From Saccharum officinarum (taxonomy: Eukaryota > Streptophyta > Magnoliopsida > Poales > Poaceae): DNA of 64,000 nucleotides. Location: contig CM036168.1 of the NCBI GenBank assembly GCA_020631735.1, positions 98,312,932-98,376,931 on the forward strand, in the 5' to 3' direction. This document shows, in pieces, positions 30,993 to 41,353 of this stretch (its first letter is position 1; the number at the start of each line of letters is the position of its first letter). Made by a program: the position numbers and the translations under genes. Under the pieces are notes generated by a model, which was not told the origin of the DNA, searched no databases, and was given only the letters and a program-made list of their open reading frames with translations.

Positions 30993-33365
30993 ATGGCTAA
31001 CCCCGAACGCCCGATCCCGTTGGGTACGGTGATCTGGTTTGGGAGTTTGGAGTTCATGTCGCTCGGCTCTGGCTACGACATGGTCCTACTCCCACCCAGG
31101 CACCCAACCGACGAAGATTACGAGCTCTCCCAGCCCGGGGGAGCAGTCAACCGGCACCGTCGCTCCAGGCGGTCGCGGGCCGCCCGGCGACGGCAAGCCC
31201 GGTACAACCACCGTCTCTACCTGACGGAGGGCGATGGGATCCCCCGGTCTGGCACCCCCCAGACAGGCGCCAGCCCAGATCTCCTTTTGGAAGATTTGGG
31301 AAGGATGAGCCTGGCCGAGGGTCGCGTGCCGACGAGGAATCCCGCCGCTCCCCCGTCCAGTGAGACACCACTGTCCGTAGCATCTATCTCGCCACGGGCA
31401 GTGACCTCCCCATCGCCATTCCCGTTTGGACTAGACTCGGTCGCCCGGGTGTATGCATCCTCCGTGAGCACTCGCATGAGCGCTTATGAGGAACTCCCCG
31501 GACACCATCTACGCTCCACTCTGGACCTCGTTGCGTCCACGCCGGCTTCTGATTATCGGGACTCTACGGAGACACCGGAAACAGAACCTCGTGTGACTGC
31601 TTCTCCACGTCACCACCTCGGTGATGGTTGGCATCGGCCACACATTCCCCCGTCATATTACTACTTTGGTGCACCTGACTCCGACTCGGCTGACGACACC
31701 TATGATCCGACTCGTGAGTGCTTCAACATCGACGTTGAAAGCACCTCGGAATCAGAGGACGAAGAGCCGGTCGAAGAAAGGCACACGCCCCCTCATGTCG
31801 AGCTTCCTGCCGAGCGAAACGAGCCCCAGTTCCTTGCGGGTCAAGGAGCGCAGCTCGGACAGATTCGCGAGTTGTAGGACCAGCTTGACGAGGAACGCGA
31901 AAATCTGGATCTTCTCCAGCAAACCCTCGAGCGTGAGCGTGCGGAACACGCATTTGGCGGGAGAGCTCGTGAGAGGGCTCGCGACGTCAACCGTCGCATC
32001 GACGAGGACCGGGCGGTCGACCCCCCGGTTTTCGCTCGAGCCAGCCAAAACGTTGTCGCCGCTGCCATGCTCCTGCGCAACATGCCCGAGCCGTCAAACC
32101 CTGACGCCCGTCGGGCTCGAGACGAAATCCGAGGACTCCTCGAGACTGCCGCCATGCAGCAGGCCGAGAGCTCTGCCTCGAGATGGCGCGAAGCAGCCTC
32201 GGAGCGGACCCTCGAGCCTTCCCGACAGGAGAGAGAAGCCTCGGTTCATCCCGAGCCTACCCAGCGAAACCGGGTAGCACCTGCCCCTGAGCCCATCGCC
32301 AACGACCGCGAGCCTCGAGACACCCGTGGCAACATCGTCGAGCGTCGCACACGCAAACACGGTGACGGTGTAGCTCGAGGCTACCACATCCACAGGGGCA
32401 GACGCTACGACAGCTCGGAAGACCGTAGCCCTTCACCCGAACCTCCAGGCCCTCGGGTGTTCAGTAGGGCTATCCGTGAGACAGTGCCCCCGGCTCGGTT
32501 CCATCCCCCCACGACTCTCACCAAGTATAACGGCGAGACCAAACCCGAACTTTGGCTCGCCGATTTCCGCTTGGCGTGTCAGTTGGGCGGGGCCACCGAC
32601 GACCGGGTCATCATTCAGCAACTCCCCCTGTTCCTCTCCGACACCGCCCGAGCCTGGCTCGAGGATCTCCCACCTTGGCAGATCCACGACTGGGACGATC
32701 TCGTGAGGGTGTTCGAGGGAAATTTCAAGGGAACCTACATACGCCCCGGCAACTCGTGGGACCTCCGGGGCTGCAAGCAGAAACCAGATGAGTCCCTCCG
32801 GGACTACATCCGGCGCTTCTCCCGGCAGCGCACCGAGCTCCCCAACATCACCGACTCCGACGTGATTACGGCCTTCCTCTCCGGTACCACCTGTAAGGAG
32901 TTGGTCCGGGAGTTGGGCCGTAACACCCCGCTCACTGCCAACGGATTGATGGACATCGTCACCAACTTCGCCTCCGGCGAGGAGGCGGTTGGTGCGATCT
33001 TTGGCGGCGAGCCGGCGAGGGAGGAGCAGAAGGTCGACGACCCCGCGAGTTCCACCCGAGGCCCCAAGAGAAACAACCGCAAGAAGAAGAAAGGCCAGCA
33101 GGGCAAGCTCGAGGCCCCGGCCGACGAGCTCGTCGCTGCTACCGAGCACAAGAAACCTCGAGGCCCCCCGACGGGGGCGTCTTCGACAAAATGCTCAAAG
33201 AGCCGTGTCCCTACCACAAGGGACTCACTAACCATAACCTCGAGGATTGTCACATGCTGCGCAGGTACTTCGGGGGTGCCGGCGCCAAGAAGGACGACAA
33301 GGAGGAGGACCCTAAGGGTGGCGACAAGGACGGGGAATTTCCCGAGATCCGCGACTGCTACATGA
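30993..33365 (+). pseudogene. gag: Tat element Gag (one in-frame TAG, frame lost near its end)
   Basis: The frame from ATG 30993 runs to a TAG at 31875-31877 and then stays open in the same frame to 33365. Residues after the stop contain the retrotransposon Gag core (KPELWLADFRLACQLGG ... ARAWLEDLPPWQIHDWDDL ... DYIRRFSRQRTELPNI). A lysine-rich tail follows (RGPKRNNRKKKKGQQGK). Near 33175 the meaningful frame shifts, and the rest of Gag (CPYHKGLTNHNLEDCHMLRR) is read in the next open frame. The N-terminal part before the stop is proline/serine/arginine-rich and not recognised. Gag would form the particle. The TAG could be a read-through site or a plain nonsense mutation; with other breaks present, decay is more likely. 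Confidence 0.85.
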
Positions 33366-35269
33366 TCTACGGAGGCCCCTCGACCTGCCTCTCTGCGCGC
33401 CAGCGCAAGCGAGAGCGGCGCGAGGTCTTCTCCGTACAATCGGCAGTACCCCGTTTCCTTGAATGGTCTGCGGTGGCCATCACTTTCGACCGTGACGACC
33501 ACCCAGACTACGTCCCCAACCCGGGGGTCTATCCACTCGTCGTTGACCCCGTCATCGCCAACACACGCCTCACCAAAGTGCTCATGGACGGCGGAAGCAG
33601 CCTCAACATTATCTACTCTCAGACCCTCGACCTCTTGGGGGTCGACAGAGCGCGCCTCCAGCCTAGCGTCGGGGGCTTCCACGGAGTCGTGCCAGGGAAA
33701 CGGGCGGAACCCCTCGGGCGGGTCGATCTGCCTGTTTGCTTTGGCACACCGGCCAACTTCCGAAAGGAAACTCTCACTTTCGAAGTGGTCGGATTCTGTG
33801 GAACGTACCACGCTATCCTGGGACGCCCATGCTACGCCAAGTTCATGGCGATCGCGAACTACACCTACCTCAAGCTCAAAATGCCTGGCCCAAACGGTGT
33901 CATCACTGTAGGGCCCTCGTTTGAACATGCCTACGAGTGCGACGTCGAGTGCGTCGAGCACGGCGAGGCTGTTTTTGGGTCAGCGATCTTGGCCGCAGAC
34001 CTCGACGGTCTAGCCAATGCGATCCCCGACCCAAAACGCCATGCCGGCAGCTTCGAGCCCGCCGAAGACGTCAAGCTCGTACCCCTCGACCCCGCTGATC
34101 CCAAGGGGAGGGCGCTGATCGTCAGTGCCACCCTCGATCCTACATAGGAAGCAGTGCTCGTCGACTTTCTCCGCGCGAACGTCGACATCTTTGCGTGGAG
34201 TCCCTCGGATATGCCGGGCATACCCAGGGAAGTCACCGAGCACGCCTTGGAGATCCGGGCCGGAGCCAAACCAGTGAAGCAACGCCTGCGCCGCTTCGAC
34301 GAGGAGAAGCGCAGGATCATCGGCGAGGAGATACACAAACTGCTGGAGGCCGGGTTCATCAAGGAGGTTCATCATCCCGAGTGGCTAGCTAATCCTGTCT
34401 TAGTTAGAAAAAAGAGTGGGAAATGGAGGATGTGCGTAGACTATACTGGTTTAAATAAAGCATGTCCGAAAGTTCCCTTCCCTTTGCCACGCATTGATCA
34501 AATCGTTGATTCCACCGCGGGATGTGAAACTCTCTCATTCTTAGACGCATACTCCGGTTACCACCAAATCAAAATGAAGGAGTCCGACCAGCTCGCGACT
34601 TCATTCATCACCCCATTCGGCATGTATTGCTACGTTACGATGCCCTTCGGTCTCCGGAACGCAGGGGCAACGTACCAGCGATGCATGCAACATGTTTTCG
34701 GGGGGCACATTGGGTCGACCGTCGAGGCTTACGTCGACGACATCGTGGTCAAAACCCAACATGCCGGCGATCTGGTCAGCGACCTCGACGTCGCATTCAA
34801 TTGCCTCAGGGCAAAAAACATCAAACTCAATCCAGAGAAATGTGTCTTCGGCGTCCCACGAGGTATGCTTTTAGGGTTTATCGTATCTAAACGTGGCATC
34901 GAGGCCAACCCTAAAAAAATCTCTGCAATCACCAAGATGGGCCCCATCCGAGATCTCAAAGGCGTACAGAGAGTCACAGGTTGCTTGGCGGCACTCAGCC
35001 GTTTCATTTCGCGCCTCGGCGAAAAAGCACTCCCTCTGTACCGTCTCTTGAGGAAATCAGACCATTTTTCCTGGAACCTGGAGGCTGAGGAGGCTCTCAC
35101 GAAACTGAAAGCCACCCTCTCTAGCTCACCGATCCTCGTCCTCCGACCCGGGGGAACCACTCCTACTCTATGTCGCCGCGACATCACAAGTAGTCAATGC
35201 TGCCCTGGTTGTCGAACGGGCCGAGGAGGCACACACCTTGCTCGTCTAGAGGCCGGTCTATTTCGTTAG
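33191..35269 (+). pseudogene. pol: Tat element Gag tail, protease and reverse transcriptase
   Basis: One frame interrupted only by a TAG at 34145-34147. It begins with a C-x2-H ... H-x4-C region (Gag tail). An aspartic protease follows, with MDGGSSLNIIY as the active site. RT follows after the stop, with KWRMCVDYTGLNKACPK, FLDAYSGYHQI, MPFGLRNAGATYQR and the catalytic YVDDIVVKT. The frame is lost near 35150 in the G-rich run CCCGGGGG, so the last 40 residues to 35269 are out of frame. RT copies element RNA into DNA. Probably inactive. Confidence 0.88.
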
Positions 35270-36090
35270 CGAGGTGCTCTCAGAGACAAAGTGTCGATAC
35301 CCACAGATCCAGAAACTGCTGTATGCTGTCATCTTGACACGGCGCAAGCTCCGACACTACTTCGAGGGTCACCCGGTTACTGTGGTTTCTTCTTTCCCCT
35401 TGGGAGAGATAGCCCAGAACCGGGAAGCCTCGGGTAGGATTGCCAAATGGGCGGTCGAGCTCATGGGCGAGGCATTGTCCTATGCGCCGTGAAAAGCTAT
35501 CAAGTCACAGGTATTAGCAGATTTTCTGGCCGAGTGGACTGACACACAACTCCCACCTGCACAGCTCCAGGCGGAGCTGTGGACCATGTACTTCGACGGG
35601 TCATTGATGAAAACGGGAGCAGGCGCGGGCTTGCTCTTCATCTCACCCCTCGGGGTTCACATGCGCTACGTCATCCGGCTTCATTTCCCTGCGTCTAACA
35701 ACGTCGCCGAATACGAGGCACTCGTCACGGGGTTGAGAATCGCCATCGAGCTCAGGGTCCGACACCTCGACGTCCGAGGCGACTCTCAACTCGTGATCGA
35801 TCAGGTCATGAAGAACTCGAGCTGCCGCGACCCCAAGATGGAGGCCTACTGCCAAGAAGTACGGCGCCTCGAGGACAAGTTTCATGGCCTCGAGCTCAAC
35901 CACATCGCACGCAGGTATAATGAGGCCGCTGATGAACTAGCAAAAATCGCGTCCGGTCGAGCCACGGTTCCACCGGACGTCTTCGCGAAAGACCTTCAGC
36001 GCCCATCCGTCGACCTCAGGCCAGACGGGGGGTCGACGAGGCGTCGATCGACCTTCCACCTGAGGCAGAAGCCCCCTCGACCAGGGCTGA
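35150..36090 (+). pseudogene. pol: Tat element RNase H and second (archaeal-type) RNase H
   Basis: Continues Pol in a new frame. The gypsy RNase H end includes YFVSEVLSE ... [13 protein letters not shown] and [10 protein letters not shown], with stops at 35247 (TAG) and 35490 (TGA). Then come KSQVLADFLAEW and a second RNase H: MYFDGSLMKTGAGAG, NNVAEYEALVTGL and RGDSQLVIDQV. This second domain resembles the archaeal-type RNase H described in Tat elements. The frame is lost near a run of six G at about 36028, after which integrase continues in another frame. Confidence 0.85.
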
Positions 36091-36094
36091 AGCC

Positions 36095-37381
36095 ATGCAG
36101 GTGGAAGACTCGACGTCACCGTCTGACCTCGAGCCTGATTGGCGCGTCCCGTACCTCGACTACCTCATCCAGGGGGACCTCCCCTCGGATAGGACTGAGG
36201 CTCGACGGATCGCACGCCGGGCCAAAACTTTTGTGATCATGGGCGACAGCAGGGAGCTCTACCGTCGTAGCCCTACCGGTATCCTCCAACGTTGCATCAC
36301 GAAAGAGCAAGGCAGAAATCTGCTCGGCGATCTTCACTTGGGGGCTTGCGGTCACCACGCTGCGCCTCGAACCCTTGTCGGAAACGCCTTTCAACAAGGA
36401 TTCTATTGGCCGACCGCGGTCTCCGACGCTGTCAAGCTAGTACGCTCCTGCGAGGGTTGTCAGTACTATGCGAGACAGACTCATCTTCCGGCACATGCCC
36501 TACAAACTATCCCCATCACATGGCCGTTCGCCGTTTGGGGGCTCGACCTTGTCGGACCACTGAAAAAGACGACCGGCGGCTTCACCCACTTGCTCGTCGC
36601 AATCGACAAATTCTCCAAGTGGATCGAGGCCCGCCCTATCACCAGCATCAGGTCCGAACAAGCTGTACTCTTCTTCACTAACATTGTTCATCGCTTCGGG
36701 GTCCCCAACTGTATCATCACGGACAACGGCACCCAGTTCACTGGCAAGAAGTTTTTGGATTTCTGCGACAACCACCACATCCGTGTGCTCTGGTCAGCCG
36801 TGGCTCATCCAAAAACAAACGGGCAAGTGGAACGTGCCAACGGCATGGTTCTACAAGGCCTGAAGCCCAGAATCTTTGATAAACTAAACAAACATGGCAA
36901 AAGATGGGCTGTCGAGCTACCCTCGGTCCTGTGGAGCCTAAGAACAACGCCGAGTCGAGCCACGGGGTTCACTCCGTTCTTCTTAGTCTACGGGTCTGAG
37001 GCTATGCTACCAACCGATATAGAATACGGGTCCCCGAGGTTGAAGGCATACAACGAAGGACACAACGACGCCACAAGACAGGACGCCCTCGACCAGCTCG
37101 AGGAAGCCCGAGATGTGGCTCTGTTGCATTCTGCCAGGTACCAGCAGGGTCTCCGACGCTACCACAACAGATACGTCCGCAAGCGTGACCTCAACGTTGG
37201 TGACTTGGTGTTACGGCGGAACCAGAACACCAAGGGACGGCACAAGCTCACACCACCATGGGAAGGGTCGTACATCATCGCAGAAGTACTAAAGCCGGGC
37301 ACCTACAAGCTATCCAACGAGAAGGGCGAAACCCTCACCAACGCTTGGAACATTGAACAGCTACGTCGCTTCTTTCCTTAA
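36095..37381 (+). CDS. pol: Tat element integrase region of Pol
   Basis: 428 residues from the first in-frame ATG; the domain is part of Pol rather than a separate gene. It holds the zinc-binding HHCC region (LGDLHLGACGHH ... CEGCQ). The DDE core is visible as WGLDLVGPL, ITDNGTQFTGK and NGQVERANG. A C-terminal part (KRDLNVGDLVLRR ... LTPPWEGSYII) is typical of gypsy integrase tails, and it ends in a normal stop. It would insert the DNA copy into the genome. The catalytic residues all appear present. Confidence 0.92.
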   Translation: MQVEDSTSPSDLEPDWRVPYLDYLIQGDLPSDRTEARRIARRAKTFVIMGDSRELYRRSPTGILQRCITKEQGRNLLGDLHLGACGHHAAPRTLVGNAFQQGFYWPTAVSDAVKLVRSCEGCQYYARQTHLPAHALQTIPITWPFAVWGLDLVGPLKKTTGGFTHLLVAIDKFSKWIEARPITSIRSEQAVLFFTNIVHRFGVPNCIITDNGTQFTGKKFLDFCDNHHIRVLWSAVAHPKTNGQVERANGMVLQGLKPRIFDKLNKHGKRWAVELPSVLWSLRTTPSRATGFTPFFLVYGSEAMLPTDIEYGSPRLKAYNEGHNDATRQDALDQLEEARDVALLHSARYQQGLRRYHNRYVRKRDLNVGDLVLRRNQNTKGRHKLTPPWEGSYIIAEVLKPGTYKLSNEKGETLTNAWNIEQLRRFFP

Positions 37382-38204
37382 AAAGCCTCGAGGCTCTGTA
37401 TTTCCTTTTTCGTCAATAAAGAATACAGCGATGTTCAAAATGTTTCGTTTCGTAATGAGGAAGGATCGACCCTGCACTCCCAGAGTCGACCCTCCTCGGG
37501 GGCTGGCAAGGGGGGACCCCCGGTCCCGAAAAACGAAAAAACTTGTGCTCTTTTTTAAATTTAAGAACCGTTTCTTAGATCGACTTCGCTGAAAGAGCAC
37601 CCTAAGGTTCGAAAGGGCTCTCGAGCCTGGAGCATCACCTACGCCTCCGAGGCTACGGTACCTCCACTCGACCCTTGCGCCTTTTAGAGGTACGCCTTCA
37701 CGCTGAGAAGATCTAAACAACGGTTCCTAAAATTAAAAAAGAACATACCCCTGTCGCTTAGATCAGGCTCTCACACGATTTACTAGGCCGCAACATCACC
37801 CTGAAGCTCGAGGGCAGTCGATCCGCGAGATCACTTACGCCTCCGAGGCTACGGTACCTCCACTCGCTCCCTTACGCCAAAGGATGTAGCTGCGCGCTAG
37901 GTAAATCACGCGAGAACACGATCCGTGCGATAAAGGGAAGAAAAGCTCGAGTAAAACTGAATCAACCGCGAACCGGTTTATGTTTCGAGTCTTTTAGGCC
38001 TCCGCGCCACCACGATCAAAATTCGAAATACTAACTTATTACATGGGCCTTCATGCCCAGATTTGGCTCACAGGCCTTCGTCGTCGCAGGAGGAACCACC
38101 TCGGCTTCAAAAGCGAGGCCAGACGACTCCCAGGCTCTTCGGCGGCTTCGATCAGCTCCACGCAGGCGTCCTCGTTCTCCTCGTCCGTCCCGATCGGGTC
38201 TGTG
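37382..38204 (+). other. Tat element 3' region up to gap
   Basis: Non-coding. A phrase of about 40 bp (GCCTCCGAGGCTACGGTACC and onward) occurs twice, near 37646 and 37837. TCAATAAAG at 37413 could be a polyadenylation signal. Neither a polypurine tract nor LTR start is identified before the N run. Confidence 0.5.
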
Positions 38205-38304
38205 NNNNNNNNNNNNNNNNNNNNNNNNNNNNNNNNNNNNNNNNNNNNNNNNNNNNNNNNNNNNNNNNNNNNNNNNNNNNNNNNNNNNNNNNNNNNNNNN
38301 NNNN
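38205..38304. other. Assembly gap, 100 N
   Basis: Exactly 100 N, a standard gap of unknown size. The left side is inside the Tat element and the right side starts 44 bases before a B-type LTR. Confidence 0.99.
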
Positions 38305-38348
38305 TGAGGGGATCGGGAGCAAGAGTAACTCACCGCGGATGTAGTGGT

Positions 38349-40287
38349 TGTAAGGTCCAAATAGGCTAGAGGGGGGTGAATAGCCTAATTAAACTTCTAC
38401 AAGAAATGCTTAACACACGTTAGTACGAAAGGTGGTGAAGCAAATGCACTAGCTCTAACTAATTAAGCAAGCCACCTACACAAGTCTATAACAAAGCTAT
38501 TCACTAACACAACAACAACTACAAGCTAGAAACAAGAAGTAATACGAGAGAAGAGATTCGAGTGATTATACCGCCGTGTAGAGATGAGAAGTACCAATCA
38601 ATCAATCACACAGAGAAGTCCTCGGGAAGAGAATGACACAAGAATTTATCCCGAGGTTCACTTGCTTCCCAGCAAGCTACTCTCCGTTGTGGCGATACAC
38701 CCACTTATCGGTTCGCGAGCTAATCGACTATGAGTCGAGCCCTCGCGGGCGCCGCACAACCGACACAAGATGGGGATCCTCCAAGGAGCTCCACTAGAGT
38801 ATCCAATTTGCGAACTCCCACGGGAAGGATCAAGAACCCCTTACAACACTGGTGAGGGCTCCAACAATCTCCAATTGCGAGCTCAATCACCTCGCTGCTC
38901 CAAGCCGTCTACCGTGTCAGGAAAACACGGAAGAGTAACAAGAAATCCGCAGCAACTCAAAGATCAAGTGCCTCTAGAATGCAACTCTCAAGCAATGCAC
39001 TTGAATCTCACTCAAGATGTGCAACTATGCAAAGAGATAAGTGGAGGGGTTGTTCTCTAGCTCAAAGTAATGTTCAAAATGTGCAAGAGTTACCCTCAAA
39101 CCCGGCCAACTCTATTTATAACGAAGGGGTACGCAGCTAGCCGTTACCGGACGACGCAGTTCAAATCGGGATGACCGGACCACCGGTCGGGGTGACCGGA
39201 CGCGTCCCGGTCACTACAGGATAAGCGTGAAAGTGCGTGTCAGAAGTTACGTTGCTATGACGGACGCGCCTAGCGTATGACGGACGCGCTGGTCAACTGA
39301 CTGGACGCGCCGATCGCTTAGCACCACGAGCCGCGAAGCAACGACGGACGCGCCCAAGCGAATGACCGGACACGACAGTGCCAGGTCCGTTTGAGTCCAG
39401 TAAGCTCCTCAACGACCGGACGCGTCCGATCGTACACTCCTGCGCTCTCTGCCCTTGACTGATGCTGACCGGACACGCCGGTTCCGTGAAGGACCGGACG
39501 CGCGGTCGCGCGCTATGCTTCTGCGCACAGGTGAACTGACCGGACGCGCTGGTCAGGCAGACCAGCGTCCGGTATTAACCCTAGGCGTGCTGACCGAATG
39601 AACTGACCGGACGCGCTGGTCAAGCCATGACCGCGTCCGGTGCAGCGTCGGTCACTCTGTGACCTCCGTTCGCCTCTGTTTCTTTTCCGACTTCCGGCAG
39701 TAGAAAATAGGCATTTCACTTCTCCAAAAAGCGCCGAATCCCGCCTCGCAAGCTCGGCGGGAGGGAGAGAGGAACCAAAACCCTCTCTACTGCTTAATCC
39801 ACCGCCTTCGCAAATGTGCTAACACACCAGTGTACACCACCATGTGCATGTGTGTTAGCATTTCACAATATTTCTCAAGGCGTTATGTTAGCTCTTTACT
39901 AGATTCTAATGCATATGCTCAAGACAATGATCTAGTGGCACTTGATTCCTGAGCTACCGTGATTGCCCTCTTGATAGTCGGCTATTTATCCTAAACCGGT
40001 CAATCACTTCTCTACTCATCTTAGACCAACAAAGGAACCCCTATGGTTATACCTTTGCCTTGCGCTCTTAGATCCTTCTCTCCACTTGATCATATGTACT
40101 TCATTTTATGTGCATCTCCACCATGATCATTCTTTCATGTCCATGCACCATCTCTCTGTGATCTTGTGGCCACCACTCTTTGCCACATACACCTTCATCA
40201 CATGTGTTGCTTATGCCTAACTCAAACACTTAACACATGGCATTAGCAACTTGGTGTCATTAATTACCAAACAAACTTGGGCTTTCA
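38349..40287 (-). repeat. B2 3' LTR (with many small deletions)
   Basis: 1939 bp against 1991 in B1. The shortfall is spread as single-base losses, often in short homopolymers or dinucleotides. The TATA box and CCGGACGCG cluster (about 39144-39655) remain recognisable. Confidence 0.85.
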
Positions 40288-41353
40288 ATCTCCCCCTTTT
40301 TGGTAATTGATGAAACCATCACAAAGATATGAAATGAAATCAATTTTCAATTTCGATAGTATTAGCTCCTACATATGTGCTTCCATGAGTTTGGTTCAAT
40401 TGTGCACATATGTATGGATTTGAATTTTGGGAGAGTTACTACTATAAAATGATGCTAAGGTATATAGAATGGACCGTTGAAGCGTGATACCAATCGGAGT
40501 TGCCTTTATATACCATCCTTAGCATCGATGTAGCTAGACACCACTTGTAATACATCACTTGTAAAGATCACAAACACTAGAATACCCCGTGAGATCAACA
40601 TTATAAGCAAAGGTGTCTAGATACGCTTGTAAAGCTACTCTCAAAAATCATCATTCAAGTTCTATTTCTAGCAAACACCATTCAACATGAAAATGAATTT
40701 AAGCTTTGCAATGCAACAATTCATCATGTTAATGCACATACAAATGCAACAAATAATTCATGAGCTTGCTCCCCCTACTTGTGTGCTCAATTTTAATTGA
40801 TCCCTTTCTCCCCTTTGTAACTTAACTTTTTATCTTTGTGACTTTTCTCTTCCTTTATTATATCTTATTCCCTCTTTGCAATATCTTTGTGACTTTTCTC
40901 TCCCCTTTGTCAACAATTACCAAAAGGTGCCAATTTTAGTGAGAGTCAAGTCAATCAATATGAGGGAGTCCAAATTATGGTTCAATCTAGATCACTTGCC
41001 TAGAATATGTAATTCGGTTTGATCCAAGGACAAGCTTTTTCACACCTCATAAAGTATAAGGGTTATCTTAACCATGTTGAATTACACATCATGAGCTTGT
41101 TTACTAGATTTAACACTAGGTTTGCAAGCCCACAAACATGTCATATGCTACCACTAGATCAATCAAACATAGAAGCAATAGTGGTACCATATATACATCA
41201 AAATCATTTGATTTTCATGAATGAGCTTATCTTTTATGCAAATATATCTATATGTTCTAACCATGTCCTTAGCAAAGTATGGATGATATGCCAAACAACT
41301 TTACCTTGCTATTTTGGAGGAGAGGCATGTCATATAAGAATGTGGGGGTGCAC
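40288..41353 (-). other. B2 polypurine tract and 3' untranslated region
   Basis: Begins with ATCTCCCCCTTTTTGG (plus strand), the canonical Sirevirus tract next to the LTR end. Like B1 it has several further CT-rich runs and the inverted copy of the tract region near 40915. No gene. Confidence 0.65.

Larger units (their letters stand above)
29699..38204 (+). mobile_element. Tat-lineage Ty3/gypsy retrotransposon, 3' end lost in gap
   Basis: Plus-strand element of at least 8.5 kb: 5' LTR (29699-30931), primer binding site, gag, protease, RT, RNase H, a second RNase H, integrase, then about 0.8 kb of 3' sequence running into the N gap. The order PR-RT-RH-INT is Ty3/gypsy, and the extra archaeal-type RNase H between RH and INT is typical of the Tat (Ogre/Retand) lineage. 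The coding region has in-frame stops at 31875, 34145, 35247 and 35490, and frame changes near 33175, 35150 and 36025. No 3' LTR starting TGTCGG is present before the gap. Confidence 0.92.

Noticed and set aside
32433..33149. 238-residue minus-strand frame
   Set aside because: Antisense shadow of the Tat Gag core.
32804..33961. 385-residue open frame on the minus strand across the Tat gag/protease region
   Set aside because: It is antisense to well-supported Gag and protease domains and exists because of the GC-rich codon usage; no motif is visible.
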